In this document: positions 1 through 9,272 of the stretch, in pieces
Layout: each line of letters begins with the position of its first letter
Numbering within the stretch: the first letter of the stretch is position 1
Assembly (NCBI RefSeq): GCF_016734905.1
Contig: NZ_JAERPO010000004.1
Span: 56,404-120,403, forward strand
Direction: 5' to 3'
Length of the DNA: 64,000 nt
DNA from: Sphingopyxis jiangsuensis
GTDB taxonomy: Bacteria > Pseudomonadota > Alphaproteobacteria > Sphingomonadales > Sphingomonadaceae
The notes under the pieces: model-generated
Told to the model about the DNA's origin: nothing
Databases searched by the model: none
Seen by the model: the letters and a program-made list of their open reading frames with translations, nothing else
Made by a program: the position numbers and the translations under genes

Positions 1-45
1 GTGCGGCACTTCATCGATATGATGGTGGCAAAGCTCGCGACTTGA
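1..45 (+). CDS. C-terminal end of a gene entering from the left (possibly LysR-type regulator)
   Basis: An open frame runs from the first base to a TGA and encodes a short tail ending MMVAKLAT. LysR-type regulators often end with a helix of this kind (FIDxLxxxL), which is the only reason for the suggestion. The coding part is too short for a firm family call. It converges on the SDR gene that follows on the opposite strand. Confidence 0.3.
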   Translation: MRHFIDMMVAKLAT

Positions 46-73
46 GCGCGCGATCGCGGTGCAATCCTTGGGT

Positions 74-949
74 TTAGGCGTGGTAGGGGTTATCTGGATC
101 GGGCAGACCGCGCAATTCGCGCAGGCTGGGGACGAAGAAGTCGGGCACGATATCGATGTCGGCGATGCCCGGCGGCGCATAGCTGGCCAGATCGTCGATG
201 CCATGCGCGGCGAGCAGTTCGTCGTCGATAAAGAAATTGCCGGTCGTTTCGCTGGCCTTGCTGGTCAGCACGATATGCGCGGCGTCGGCCATGATTTCGG
301 GCGAACGCAGCGCTCCCTGCCCGATGGCGGGTTTGAACTCTGCCATGGCCGCGGTCGCAATGGCCGTTCGCGGCCATAGCGCATTGGCGCCAATCCGGCC
401 GCGATACTCGCCGGCGACGCCGAGGATCACGAGGCTCATTGCATATTTCGCCATGCTGTAGGCAACATGCGGTGCGAACCAGCGCTCTTCCATATGGAGC
501 GGCGGCGAAATGGCCAAGATGTGGGGGTTGTCCGCATTCAGCAGATGCGGAAGGCATTTCTGCGTGACCAGAAACGTTCCCCGTCCATTGACGCCATGCA
601 TCAGGTCAAACCGTTTCATCGGTGTGTCGAGAATTCCCGTCAGCCGGATCGCGCTGGCGTTGTTGATGCAGATATCGATTCCGCCGAACGTTCGAACGGC
701 CTCCTCGACCGCACGCTCGACCTGATCTTCCTCTCGGATATCGCACAGGATCGGCAGGGCTTGTCCGCCGGCATCACGGATCGCCGCCGCGGCACTATAG
801 ATCGTGCCCGGAAGCGTCGGATGGGGTTCACTCGTCTTCGCCGCGATTGCGACATTTGCGCCGTCGCGCGCCGCGCGCAGCGCAATCGCAAGACCGATAC
901 CGCGCGAGCCGCCGCTGATGAAGAGCGTCTTGTTTTTGAGCGAAGCCAT
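74..949 (-). CDS. SDR family oxidoreductase, HSDL2-like
   Basis: A 291-residue short-chain dehydrogenase. The nucleotide-binding motif GGSRGIG lies at residues 13-19, NNAS at 97-100, the catalytic serine near 148 and YSMAK (Tyr164, Lys168) further on. The segments AAKTSEPHPTLPGTIY and ALWPRTAI match the hydroxysteroid dehydrogenase-like protein 2 (HSDL2) subgroup rather than FabG-type enzymes. The chosen ATG has GAGGACAGG upstream; a longer reading frame extends 93 codons further, but that part has no SDR similarity and would run into the isomerase gene. It is the last gene of a three-gene minus-strand set with the isomerase and CoA ligase, suggesting oxidation of a CoA-activated or hydroxylated intermediate. 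The substrate is unknown. Confidence 0.85.
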   Translation of the reverse strand: MASLKNKTLFISGGSRGIGLAIALRAARDGANVAIAAKTSEPHPTLPGTIYSAAAAIRDAGGQALPILCDIREEDQVERAVEEAVRTFGGIDICINNASAIRLTGILDTPMKRFDLMHGVNGRGTFLVTQKCLPHLLNADNPHILAISPPLHMEERWFAPHVAYSMAKYAMSLVILGVAGEYRGRIGANALWPRTAIATAAMAEFKPAIGQGALRSPEIMADAAHIVLTSKASETTGNFFIDDELLAAHGIDDLASYAPPGIADIDIVPDFFVPSLRELRGLPDPDNPYHA

Positions 950-1019
950 TATGTCCTGTCCTCTATTGCGGCCGGCGGCCGCCCGATACTCGTGATACGG
1001 CAAGGAGGGAACGCGAGGG

Positions 1020-1661
1020 CTACCATCCGCCGCTGGCGATCCACGCCTCGACCATGGGGATTCGGTCGGCGCCCCAGAATGTTTCGCCGTCGACGACGAA
1101 GGTAGGCGATCCGAACACTCCCGCGCATATCGCAGCAGCCACTTCATCGGCCAGCGCCTTCTTGATCGCGTCGCTTTGCAGCGCTTCGGCTGCGCCAGAG
1201 CGTGGCAGGCCGATCTCTGCGATGACATCGAGGACCGTGTCGTCGCGCGAAATGTCGCGACCGCCGGACCAATGCGCCCGATACAGGGCTAGAATGAGCG
1301 CGTGAAGATGGTCGGGGGCAGCTCTGCGCGCCCATATTGCCGCCCGCGCCGCCGCGAGCGAGGAGAAGCCGAAGCGAGCGGAATCCGTGAGGCGGAGGCC
1401 ATGATGGCGTAGTGACCGGGCGATGTCGTGCCGGAGATAGGGGCCCTTTAGTGGTGTTTCGAGCGGCGGAGGCAGACCCATTGCGTCGAGCACCGTCACC
1501 TTCAGCAGGATCGGATGCCAGCGGAGCGGCCGGGCGAAGCGTGCCGCCACTTCGCCTATCTTTTCAGCGGCGATCCACCCATAGGGCGACACAAAGTCGA
1601 AATAGACGTCGATCGCGCGCTCGCTTGCAGCGGCGTCGCGCTCTGCGAATTCAATCGGCAC
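1020..1661 (-). CDS. 2-hydroxychromene-2-carboxylate isomerase-like protein (DsbA fold)
   Basis: A 213-residue protein of the thioredoxin-fold kappa-GST/HCCA isomerase family. The N-terminal VYFDFVSPYGWIAAEK holds the active-site serine position of the family, and GVFGSPTFVVDGETFWGADR is the characteristic C-terminal motif. Known members isomerise 2-hydroxychromene-2-carboxylate in naphthalene breakdown, using glutathione. The start is a GTG three bases after the ligase stop codon, so the two are probably translated together. No ring-hydroxylating dioxygenase is visible nearby, so naphthalene is not implied; a related cis-trans or ring-opening isomerisation is the safer reading. Confidence 0.85.
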   Translation of the reverse strand: MPIEFAERDAAASERAIDVYFDFVSPYGWIAAEKIGEVAARFARPLRWHPILLKVTVLDAMGLPPPLETPLKGPYLRHDIARSLRHHGLRLTDSARFGFSSLAAARAAIWARRAAPDHLHALILALYRAHWSGGRDISRDDTVLDVIAEIGLPRSGAAEALQSDAIKKALADEVAAAICAGVFGSPTFVVDGETFWGADRIPMVEAWIASGGW

Positions 1662-1664
1662 GGG

Positions 1665-3290
1665 CTAATCGCCGGACGCGCGGCTGAGGAGGATATCGCG
1701 CAAGGCGAATTTTTGAACTTTTCCCGACGCCGTTTGCGGGAAAACCTCCATGAAGTGCCATCGCCGTGGCACCTTATATCCGGCCAGCCGGGCACGACAG
1801 TAGTCGGTGAGATCTTCGGGTGACGGCTGCCCGGCTTCGGCCGGGCGGATGCAGGCAGCGACCGTCTCGCCCCAGTCGGCGTCGGGAATGCCGACGACCG
1901 CGGCATCGGCGACCCCGGGGTGGGCGATGAGCACATCCTCGATCTCGCGCGGGTAGACATTTTCACCGCCTCGAATGATCATGTCGCGCAGCCTGCCGAG
2001 AACCCGGCAATATCCATATTCGTCCATGCTGCCGACGTCGCCCGTGTGAAGCCATCCTTCGGCATCAATCGCGGATTTGGTCGCTTCCTCGGAATCATGA
2101 TAGCCCGCCATGATGCAATAACCCCGCGCGCAGATTTCGCCCGAGACACCGATCGGTTGCACCGCGCCGCTTGCGGGATCAATGATCTTAACCTCGGTCT
2201 GAGGAAGCGGCCTGCCGATAGTCTCGGCCCACTGCGGATGCGGATCCGCAGGCAGGGTGTGGGTGAGATAGGGCGATGATTCGGTCTGCCCGAAGCCGAT
2301 GCCGACCTCGACGCCCGCGACACGCTGCGCGCGGCGGACAAGTTCGGGCGGCACCGGCGCGCCGCCCAATGTTACAAGCCGCCACGTCGTCAGGTCGCGT
2401 GGCGCCTTTTCCTGGACTTCGAGCATCCGGGTGAGCATTGTCGGGACGCAAAGCGTAATTGTGCCGCGCAGATGCTCGAACAAGTCGAGCATCCGGTCCG
2501 CGTCAAAACCCGGCGCCATGACCTGGGTGCCTCCGGTCTGGAGCGCACCCAGGGTCGCGAGTCCGCAGCCGGCGGTATGGAACATCGGCATTGCGTTAAT
2601 CCACACATCGCCTTCGCGGGCACCGATCGTCTCGGCATAGAGGCGCGCATTGTTGGCGAGACCCCGATGCTTCAAACAGGCGCCTTTGGGAAAGCCGGTC
2701 GTGCCCGATGTATATTGGATCTGGGCGATTGCCTCCGGCAACACCTTCGGAAGCTGGCGATCCGTATCCGTGGTCATGAAGTCGCCCCAACCGGACAATG
2801 GCAAGACAAACTCGAGGCCGGGCAAATCTGTGCGGACCTGCGCGACGATCGCGCAAAGGTCGCGCCCACGATAATTGTCTTCGACGATGATGCCTTTCGC
2901 CCGGGACTGGCGAAGGACGTGGGTCAGTTCATGAGCGAGATAGGCCGGGTTGACCGTGACGAGTACGAGTCCCGCTAGAGCCGCGCCATATTCGACGATC
3001 GCCCATTCGGGTCGGTTGCTTGACCAGATGGCGACATGGTCGCCCGGCTCGAAATGTTCGAGGAGCGCCTGTGCTGCGAGACGCGCGTCCGCCGCGAGAT
3101 CGCGAAATGACCAGCTGCGCCGCAGTCCGGGCGCCGATTGTCCGTCGATCAGTGCGATCGCGTCGTCAAAACGGTCGGCCGCGGCAAGCAGTATCTCGCC
3201 GACGGGCTGTTCAATTAGCGGGATGCTGCGGTCAGCGGGGTACCACGAGGCGGTAAGCGGGCGCGAGGTGGCCAGCATCTCGTGCATCAT
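1665..3290 (-). CDS. AMP-dependent acyl-CoA synthetase/ligase
   Basis: A 541-residue ANL-superfamily adenylating enzyme that should activate a carboxylic acid to its CoA thioester through an acyl-AMP. The P-loop-like motif YTSGTTGFPKG, the core motif GWLHTGDVG, RGGENVYPREIE and the C-terminal lysine motif PQTASGKVQK are all present and in order, so the enzyme looks complete. I start at the ATG with GAGGGAGACAC upstream; another ATG lies 15 bases further out. The gene leads the minus-strand set and is divergent from the first TonB receptor, with operator-like repeats between them. It most resembles medium or long-chain fatty acid or cyclohexane-carboxylate ligases; the substrate is not readable. 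Confidence 0.92.
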   Translation of the reverse strand: MMHEMLATSRPLTASWYPADRSIPLIEQPVGEILLAAADRFDDAIALIDGQSAPGLRRSWSFRDLAADARLAAQALLEHFEPGDHVAIWSSNRPEWAIVEYGAALAGLVLVTVNPAYLAHELTHVLRQSRAKGIIVEDNYRGRDLCAIVAQVRTDLPGLEFVLPLSGWGDFMTTDTDRQLPKVLPEAIAQIQYTSGTTGFPKGACLKHRGLANNARLYAETIGAREGDVWINAMPMFHTAGCGLATLGALQTGGTQVMAPGFDADRMLDLFEHLRGTITLCVPTMLTRMLEVQEKAPRDLTTWRLVTLGGAPVPPELVRRAQRVAGVEVGIGFGQTESSPYLTHTLPADPHPQWAETIGRPLPQTEVKIIDPASGAVQPIGVSGEICARGYCIMAGYHDSEEATKSAIDAEGWLHTGDVGSMDEYGYCRVLGRLRDMIIRGGENVYPREIEDVLIAHPGVADAAVVGIPDADWGETVAACIRPAEAGQPSPEDLTDYCRARLAGYKVPRRWHFMEVFPQTASGKVQKFALRDILLSRASGD

Positions 3291-3365
3291 GTGTCTCCCT
3301 CTCAACGCATCGAACGAGTGCGCATTTCTAGCGATGGGGAACAGGCAATGTCAAATAATGATTTA

Positions 3366-3389
3366 TATCGAAATAATGAAATTTCGATA
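3366..3389. promoter_or_regulatory. Inverted repeat, candidate IclR-type operator (site A)
   Basis: TATCGAAAT and its reverse complement ATTTCGATA are separated by six bases. The core AAATAATGAAAT recurs, with one or two changes, before the ThDP enzyme gene and the second TonB receptor gene. It sits between the divergent CoA ligase and TonB receptor genes, so one bound regulator could control both directions. The link to the IclR protein of this island is inference. Confidence 0.5.
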
Positions 3390-3447
3390 GATCGCGACCC
3401 TTTGCCTCCGTTTCCCGTGGCCTGGGATGCACCGGCTGTACGAATTG

Positions 3448-3474
3448 CAATATATGAAATATGTGCATATATTG
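3448..3474. promoter_or_regulatory. 9-bp inverted repeat upstream of the first TonB receptor gene
   Basis: CAATATATG and CATATATTG form a perfect inverted repeat around a nine-base spacer in AT-rich DNA about 70 bases before the receptor start. It overlaps the likely promoter zone (TTGACA lies at its right edge). It differs in sequence from site A and could be a second operator or promoter DNA only. Confidence 0.35.
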
Positions 3475-3544
3475 ACATAGCGGTCATCAGTGGTAAGGAG
3501 AGGCAAATAGGGCGGGACGCGCTCGAAGTCCGGGAGGGAAGACA

Positions 3545-5989
3545 ATGTTCGATCATCGACGCCGCGAAAAAGCTCGTGCGCGCCTTGCTGCATCCGCGAT
3601 ACTGATAGCCGCGCTCCCCCTCGCTGCCGCTGCGCAGGACGCGCCCGCACAAACCGAGGATGAACTGGCCAGCCGCGCCGGCGACATCGTCGTCACGGCT
3701 CAGAAGCGCGAACAGCGGCTGCAGGATGTCGGCCTCAGCGTGACGGCGTTTGGCAATGAGGCCCTGGAAAACGCCGGGGTGAACGCTATTACCGATCTTG
3801 CGAAGATCGTCCCCGGTCTCGACGTCACTCCCTCGCCGAGTAGCACGCCCGTCTACACCTTGCGCGGCGTCGGCTTTTTCGAAAGCACGCTCAGCGCAGC
3901 ACCCGACGTGGCCCTGTACCTCGACCAGGTCCCGCTTGCGATTCCGGCTTTCGGGGCACTCACCGCATTCGACGTCGAGCGGATCGAAGTGCTGAAAGGG
4001 CCGCAAGGGACCCTGTTCGGAACCAATGCGACGGGCGGTGCTATCAATCTCATCGCAGCCAAGCCGACAAACGATATGCAAGCTGGGGTCGAGCTTGGTT
4101 ATGGTCGATTCAACATGGTGCGCGTCGGCGCCTATGCCAGCGGCCCCATCACCGACACGTTGAATGGCCGTATCGCGGTCAAACTCAGTCGGGGCGACGA
4201 ATGGCAATATAGCTATACGCGCGACGACAAGCTCGGAAAGACCGACGAGGTCGCGGGCCGGATGATCCTCGACTGGCAGCCGAGCGATGCGGTGAATGTG
4301 CTGTTCAACGTCAATGGCTGGCTCAATCGCTCGGATCCGCAGGCGCCCCAACTTGCCCGGCAGACGACCCCGGCCGACCTTCAGGCGCCCGTCGGTTCGG
4401 TGACCTTCGGTCAGGTTGTCCCGCCTGATTTTCCTTTGTTGCTGATCCCCGCGGCGCCCGCCAACAATCGCGCGGCCAACTGGAGCCCCGATAACCGTCC
4501 CTATCGCGACGACCGCTTCTATCAAACGTCGTTGACCGCAAATATCGACGTCAGCGACACAATCACGCTCACGTCTCTGACCGGCTACAGCGATCTGCGC
4601 CAGCGCAAGGCATCATCCTATTCGGGGACCGACCTGGCCGCCTTCGATCAGGCAGCCAATCCGGCAAAGGCCAATGATTTCAGCCAGGAGCTGCGTCTTG
4701 CCAGCGCCGAGTCGTCGGCGCAGCTTCGCTGGATGATCGGCGGCAACTACCAGCGCACCTTCAGCTACGAGCGGATCGACGCCATCTACCCCTTCGCCTC
4801 GACCGGGTTTCGCGACGGCTTCACGGCGAACACGCTCGACACGCGGCAAGTGTTCGAACAATGGGCAGCGTTCGGGAACCTCGAATTTGACCTGACGGAC
4901 CGGCTGACCTTGAAGGCCGGGATCCGTTATACGGACAGCAGCCGCACGACCGCCGGGCGCGTTTACGACACCCCGGGTTATGTGGAGCCGATCCCCGGCT
5001 CGCTCGGCCTGACCCAGTTCTTCAATGTGCTGATCCCGCTGGCCTATGTCCCGCTTTTTTGCCCCACTGTCACCTTCACGCCGGTGACCCCCGGAGACTC
5101 GGTTTCGCTCGACCCCGACACCTGCGTGTCGGGCACCTATAATGCGAAGTTGAAGGAGGATAACGTCCCCTGGAGCCTCGGGGCCGATTTCAAACCGAAC
5201 GACGATCTGCTTTTCTATGCCAACATGTCGCGCGGTTTCAAAGGCGGCGCTTTCCCACTCGTCAACGCAGCCAGCCAAGCGCAATTCTATCCGGTTCCGC
5301 AGGAAAAGCTGACCGCATATGAAGTCGGCTTCAAATCCAGCTTCGACGGTAGCCGCATCGTCTTCAACGGCGCTGCCTTCTATTACGACTATGCGAACAA
5401 GCAAACGCGCGGGAAAACGGTCGATCCGCTGTTCGGGGCGCTCGAACAGCTGGTCAGCATTCCCAAATCGCGCATCTATGGCGCCGAGTTCGACCTGGCC
5501 GCGGAGCCAGCGCGCGGACTGACGCTGCGTCTTGCCGGGACCTATCTCAACACGCGGATCAAGCGCTTCGACGGCATCGTTGGCACACAAAATGTGGGCG
5601 GCCTGCTTTTTCCCGTATTTGCCTCCTTTGAAGGCGCCGACCTGCCGTTTGCGCCCAAGTTTGCGGCGTCAGCAAGCATCGACTATGCGTTTCCGGTCAG
5701 CGGCAGCGTCGATGCCTTCCTCGGTGCGGGTGTACGCAGTCAGACGAAGAGCTATGGCTCGCCGCAGCTCGGCGGGCAGGACAAGCTCGATGCCACGATC
5801 AAAGGCTATACCACCCTCGACCTTCGGGCCGGGCTGACATCGCCCGGCGCCGGCTGGAAGCTCATGGTCTGGGGCAAGAATGTGACCGACACGCATTACT
5901 GGACCAACAGCCTGCGCGCGTTCGACACCATCGTGCGCTACACAGGGCGGCCTGCCGAATATGGCGTGACCTTCAGCTACGATTTCTGA
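3545..5989 (+). CDS. TonB-dependent outer-membrane receptor
   Basis: An 814-residue gated outer-membrane transporter. Residues 1-30 form a signal peptide ending in AAAAQ. A TonB-box region follows (DIVVTAQKREQRLQDV), then a plug domain with VERIEVLKGPQGTLFGTNAT and a long beta-barrel ending in the typical aromatic tail (VTFSYDF). GGGAGGG precedes the ATG. It belongs to the CirA/FecA-like sphingomonad receptors often used for plant or aromatic compounds. The hydrolase gene follows after 29 bases, so the receptor probably heads the plus-strand catabolic operon and imports its substrate. Confidence 0.93.
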   Translation: MFDHRRREKARARLAASAILIAALPLAAAAQDAPAQTEDELASRAGDIVVTAQKREQRLQDVGLSVTAFGNEALENAGVNAITDLAKIVPGLDVTPSPSSTPVYTLRGVGFFESTLSAAPDVALYLDQVPLAIPAFGALTAFDVERIEVLKGPQGTLFGTNATGGAINLIAAKPTNDMQAGVELGYGRFNMVRVGAYASGPITDTLNGRIAVKLSRGDEWQYSYTRDDKLGKTDEVAGRMILDWQPSDAVNVLFNVNGWLNRSDPQAPQLARQTTPADLQAPVGSVTFGQVVPPDFPLLLIPAAPANNRAANWSPDNRPYRDDRFYQTSLTANIDVSDTITLTSLTGYSDLRQRKASSYSGTDLAAFDQAANPAKANDFSQELRLASAESSAQLRWMIGGNYQRTFSYERIDAIYPFASTGFRDGFTANTLDTRQVFEQWAAFGNLEFDLTDRLTLKAGIRYTDSSRTTAGRVYDTPGYVEPIPGSLGLTQFFNVLIPLAYVPLFCPTVTFTPVTPGDSVSLDPDTCVSGTYNAKLKEDNVPWSLGADFKPNDDLLFYANMSRGFKGGAFPLVNAASQAQFYPVPQEKLTAYEVGFKSSFDGSRIVFNGAAFYYDYANKQTRGKTVDPLFGALEQLVSIPKSRIYGAEFDLAAEPARGLTLRLAGTYLNTRIKRFDGIVGTQNVGGLLFPVFASFEGADLPFAPKFAASASIDYAFPVSGSVDAFLGAGVRSQTKSYGSPQLGGQDKLDATIKGYTTLDLRAGLTSPGAGWKLMVWGKNVTDTHYWTNSLRAFDTIVRYTGRPAEYGVTFSYDF

Positions 5990-6018
5990 CGGCAAGACAC
6001 CGGGAAGGACGACGCGGC

Positions 6019-6852
6019 ATGACGATCCGACAAGGTATTCCGATCCGAGATACGGTCCTGTGGGTCGAGGATACGGGCGAGACGGACTTGACGCCGATCC
6101 TATGCCTTCACTCGCTCTTCCTCGACGGGCGGATGTTCGACGACCTGGTTCCGGCAGCGGCTGGCCGCTTCCGGGTCGTGCGGCCTGATTTTCGGGGACA
6201 GGGGAGCAGCGCTCCCGCTACCCAAGCCACCGTCTCAATGGAGTGCTGCGCCGCCGACATGATCGCGCTGGTCGAAGCGATGAGGCTTCCGCCCGTACAT
6301 CTGGCGGCGGCGTCGATGGGCGGCGACGTTGCGGTGCGCATGCTCGCGCAGCGTCCCGAGCTGTTCCGCTCGGTCGTCATGATGGGGTCGTCGGTGCGCA
6401 GCGAACCCCCCGAGCAGATGGCGAACTTTCGCGGGCTGCTCGACCGGACCCGCGAGGACGGCTTTGCGGGCGACGATCTCGAAATGATGATGGCGATCAT
6501 GTTTGGCGCGACGACGCGCGCCAAAGTGGAAGCCCAGGCGATGCTCGCGCATTGGCGCATGCGCATAGGTCTTCTGCCGCGATCGGCGTGGCCCGCCATG
6601 TACGGCGTCTTGGAAAGGACCGATGCGGCCGGCCTTCTGCCGAGCGTTACCGTCCCGGCGCTCGTCTTTGCGAGCGAAGACGATATCGCGCGGCCGATCG
6701 AATGGAGCCGCGAAGTCGTGGAGGGAATTCGCGGGGCGCGGCTCGTGCCCCTCAGGGGCGTGGGGCATAGTCCGATTCTCGAGGCACCCTCGGTCGTCAT
6801 CCCCGAAATGCTGGCTTTCATGGCGGCGGTCGAACAGGAGAAGCAGGCATGA
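6019..6852 (+). CDS. Alpha/beta hydrolase
   Basis: A 277-residue alpha/beta hydrolase of the 3-oxoadipate enol-lactonase/haloperoxidase type. The nucleophile elbow reads AASMGG (Ser99), with alanine in place of the first glycine of the usual GxSxG. The oxyanion region is HSLF, where HG is common. The acid is probably in SEDDIARP and the histidine in GVGHSPILEAP. The stop codon overlaps the next start (ATGA). It likely opens a lactone or cleaves an ester made from the imported substrate, but the family is too broad to say more. Confidence 0.88.
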   Translation: MTIRQGIPIRDTVLWVEDTGETDLTPILCLHSLFLDGRMFDDLVPAAAGRFRVVRPDFRGQGSSAPATQATVSMECCAADMIALVEAMRLPPVHLAAASMGGDVAVRMLAQRPELFRSVVMMGSSVRSEPPEQMANFRGLLDRTREDGFAGDDLEMMMAIMFGATTRAKVEAQAMLAHWRMRIGLLPRSAWPAMYGVLERTDAAGLLPSVTVPALVFASEDDIARPIEWSREVVEGIRGARLVPLRGVGHSPILEAPSVVIPEMLAFMAAVEQEKQA

Positions 6853-8279
6853 TCTTCGACGACAATTATAGCATGACCATCGACGGCAAAGCTGTCGTCA
6901 GTGACGCGGGGATCGCGGTCGTCAATCCGGCGACCGAAGAGGTAATCGGCCATGCTCCCGACGCAAGCCGCGCGCAACTTGATGCCGCCGTGACCGCGGC
7001 TAAGAACGCTTTTCCGGCTTGGTCGGCGCGGCCGATCGGCGAACGACAGGCGATGATCGCCGCGATCGCCGACCACATGCTTCGGCACAAGTCCGCGATG
7101 GCACGCCTGTTTACCGCCGAGCAGGGAAGGCCTCTCGGCGGCGCGGAATGGGAAATCGATGTCTGTGCGCAATGGTGCCAGGCGGTGGCGGGCTTCACGC
7201 TGCCAGTCGAGCTGGTGGAAGATAACGACACACGCCGCGTCGAAATCCATCACCGGCCCATCGGAGTCGTCGGCGCAATCACGCCGTGGAATGCGCCGTT
7301 GTTGATGGCGATCTGGAAGATGGCGCCCGCGTTGCTCGCGGGCAACACGGTGGTCCTCAAGCCGTCGCCCTATACGCCGCTCTCGACGCTGAAGCTGGGC
7401 GAACTGCTCCGCGACGTCCTCCCTGCCGGAGTGCTCAACATCGTGTCGGGCGGCAATGATCTTGGACAATGGATCACTGCGCATCCCGACATCGGCAAAG
7501 TGTCTTTCACCGGATCGACCGCGACCGGCAAACGCGTGATGGAAAGCGCCGCACAGACGCTGAAGCGCGTCACATTGGAACTTGGCGGCAACGACGCCGC
7601 TATCGTTCTTCCCGATGTCGACCCCAAGACGATCGCGCCGCAGCTCTTCTGGGGCGCTTTTTTCAACAGTGCGCAGGTGTGCGTCGCGATAAAACGGCTC
7701 TATATTCACGCCGACATCTATGATGCAGTCGCCCATGAGCTGGTCGAACATGCAAAGACGGTCGCGCTTGGCGATGGAGCCCAGCAAGGGGTCGACCTCG
7801 GGCCGGTCCAGAACGGCATGCAGTATGAGAAGGTAAAGCAGCTGCTCGACGATGCGCGTGCCGCGGGTCAAAAATTCCTGATCGGTGGGGAGGTTCCGGA
7901 GGGGCCAGGTTACTTCATTCCCATATCGATCGTCGACAACCCGCCAGAGAATTCGCGCGTTGTGACCGAGGAGGCCTTCGGCCCCGTCCTCCCGCTGCTT
8001 AAATATGACGACATCGACGATGTCCTCCGGCGCGCCAACGACAGCGAGACAGGACTCGGCGGCTCGATATGGTCGAACGACCTCGATCAGGCGCGCGCAA
8101 TCGGCGCGCGGCTCGAAACCGGAACGGTCTGGATCAACGAGATGTTTGCCTTCCTGCCGAACGCGCCATTCGGGGGCCACAAGCAATCGGGGGTCGGCGT
8201 TGAACATGGCATGGCGGGACTGCTCGAGTTTACCAACAGCCAGACGATTACAAGCCGCAAGCTTGCGTCGGCAGTCTGA
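6849..8279 (+). CDS. NAD(P)-dependent aldehyde dehydrogenase
   Basis: A 476-residue aldehyde dehydrogenase. FTGSTATGK is the cofactor-binding turn, LELGGND carries the general-base glutamate and NSAQVCVAIK the catalytic cysteine; EEAFGPVLP and PFGGHKQSG complete the family pattern. The start overlaps the hydrolase stop by four bases, which implies coupled translation. It should oxidise an aldehyde intermediate to the acid. The cysteine context (SAQVCVA rather than GQxC) is a variant seen in dehydrogenases for aromatic or branched aldehydes. Confidence 0.92.
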   Translation: MIFDDNYSMTIDGKAVVSDAGIAVVNPATEEVIGHAPDASRAQLDAAVTAAKNAFPAWSARPIGERQAMIAAIADHMLRHKSAMARLFTAEQGRPLGGAEWEIDVCAQWCQAVAGFTLPVELVEDNDTRRVEIHHRPIGVVGAITPWNAPLLMAIWKMAPALLAGNTVVLKPSPYTPLSTLKLGELLRDVLPAGVLNIVSGGNDLGQWITAHPDIGKVSFTGSTATGKRVMESAAQTLKRVTLELGGNDAAIVLPDVDPKTIAPQLFWGAFFNSAQVCVAIKRLYIHADIYDAVAHELVEHAKTVALGDGAQQGVDLGPVQNGMQYEKVKQLLDDARAAGQKFLIGGEVPEGPGYFIPISIVDNPPENSRVVTEEAFGPVLPLLKYDDIDDVLRRANDSETGLGGSIWSNDLDQARAIGARLETGTVWINEMFAFLPNAPFGGHKQSGVGVEHGMAGLLEFTNSQTITSRKLASAV

Positions 8280-8290
8280 GGAGACAGGCA

Positions 8291-9253
8291 ATGAGCCATG
8301 GCGTGGGATCCGACGTTGCCGACATATTGCGCGACGCGCCGAAAAATTGGGGACGCTGGGGGCCGGACGACGAGGTCGGTGCCCTCAATTTTCTCGGCCC
8401 ACAAGAGGTGCTGAGCGCTATTTCCAGCGTTCGGTCGGGCAAGCAGTTCACGTTGCAGGTGCCGATGGCCGATCCGAAGGGCGACCCCGTCTGGCCCGGA
8501 CGGCGCGCGGCGGAACGGTACCAGATCATCGACGAGGGTCATTGGTGCTGCGGCAAGGCGCCCCACCTGCCGGGGGGGCAGCATTATGCCGACGATGCGA
8601 TGTCGGCCTACCTCCAGGGATCGACTCAATATGATGCTCTCGGCCATGTCTGGTATGACGGCCAACTCTACAATGGTTATGATGCGCGCTCGACGATTGG
8701 CGGGCTTCAGAAGGCGAGTGTTCAGGCGATCGGCGAGCGCGGTATCGTCGGGCGCGGAATCCTGCTCGATGTCGCGCGGCTGCGCGGCAAGGCCTGGCTC
8801 GACAAGGGCGAAACCTTCACCCACGAAGATCTGCTTGCTGCCGCGGCGGCGCAGGGCTGCGAGATTCGCAAACATGATATCCTGTTGATCCGCACCGGCT
8901 TCATCGAATCCTTTTTCGCGTTGGGTGCCGACGAGTTTTACGCCGATTTCATCGAACCCGGACTCACCTATTCGCCGGAGTTGGTCGACTGGTTCCATGC
9001 CATGGAAATCCCCAATCTACTCACCGACACGATGGCCAACGAGGTCACCATCGATCCGGTGACGGGAGCAATGCTTCCGTTGCATGGCGCGCTGATGCGT
9101 AATCTGGGCGTTACCTTCACCGAATTGTGCGATCTGTCGCGGCTCGCCGCCGACTGCGTCGGCGATGGGCAATGGGATTTTCTCTATGTCGCCGCGCCGC
9201 TCAAAATTGTGAACGGGACCGGCGCGCCCGTAAATCCCGTGGTGATCAAGTGA
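8291..9253 (+). CDS. Cyclase family protein (Pfam cyclase, kynurenine formamidase-like)
   Basis: A 320-residue member of the metal-dependent cyclase family, whose known members hydrolyse N-formylkynurenine, isatin or lactones. WGRWGPDDEVGALNFL is the long-form N-terminal signature. QYDALGHVWYDG carries the Asp and His ligands that correspond to the HxGTHxD motif of the short enzymes, and IPNLLTDTMANE is a conserved C-terminal block. It starts 11 bases after the aldehyde dehydrogenase, with GGAGACAGGC as ribosome-binding site. In this operon it is a second hydrolytic step, probably on a cyclic or amide intermediate. Confidence 0.85.
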   Translation: MSHGVGSDVADILRDAPKNWGRWGPDDEVGALNFLGPQEVLSAISSVRSGKQFTLQVPMADPKGDPVWPGRRAAERYQIIDEGHWCCGKAPHLPGGQHYADDAMSAYLQGSTQYDALGHVWYDGQLYNGYDARSTIGGLQKASVQAIGERGIVGRGILLDVARLRGKAWLDKGETFTHEDLLAAAAAQGCEIRKHDILLIRTGFIESFFALGADEFYADFIEPGLTYSPELVDWFHAMEIPNLLTDTMANEVTIDPVTGAMLPLHGALMRNLGVTFTELCDLSRLAADCVGDGQWDFLYVAAPLKIVNGTGAPVNPVVIK

Positions 9254-9272
9254 GGTTTGAGGAAGCGAAACG

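Noticed and set aside
1020..1661. Naphthalene degradation pathway from the HCCA isomerase-like gene
   Set aside because: No ring-hydroxylating dioxygenase, extradiol dioxygenase or aldolase genes are in the window.
6108..8291. Very long minus-strand open frame (727 codons) across the hydrolase and aldehyde dehydrogenase genes
   Set aside because: No recognisable domain, Arg/His/Asp-rich composition typical of an antisense shadow in GC-rich DNA; the plus-strand genes have all expected motifs.
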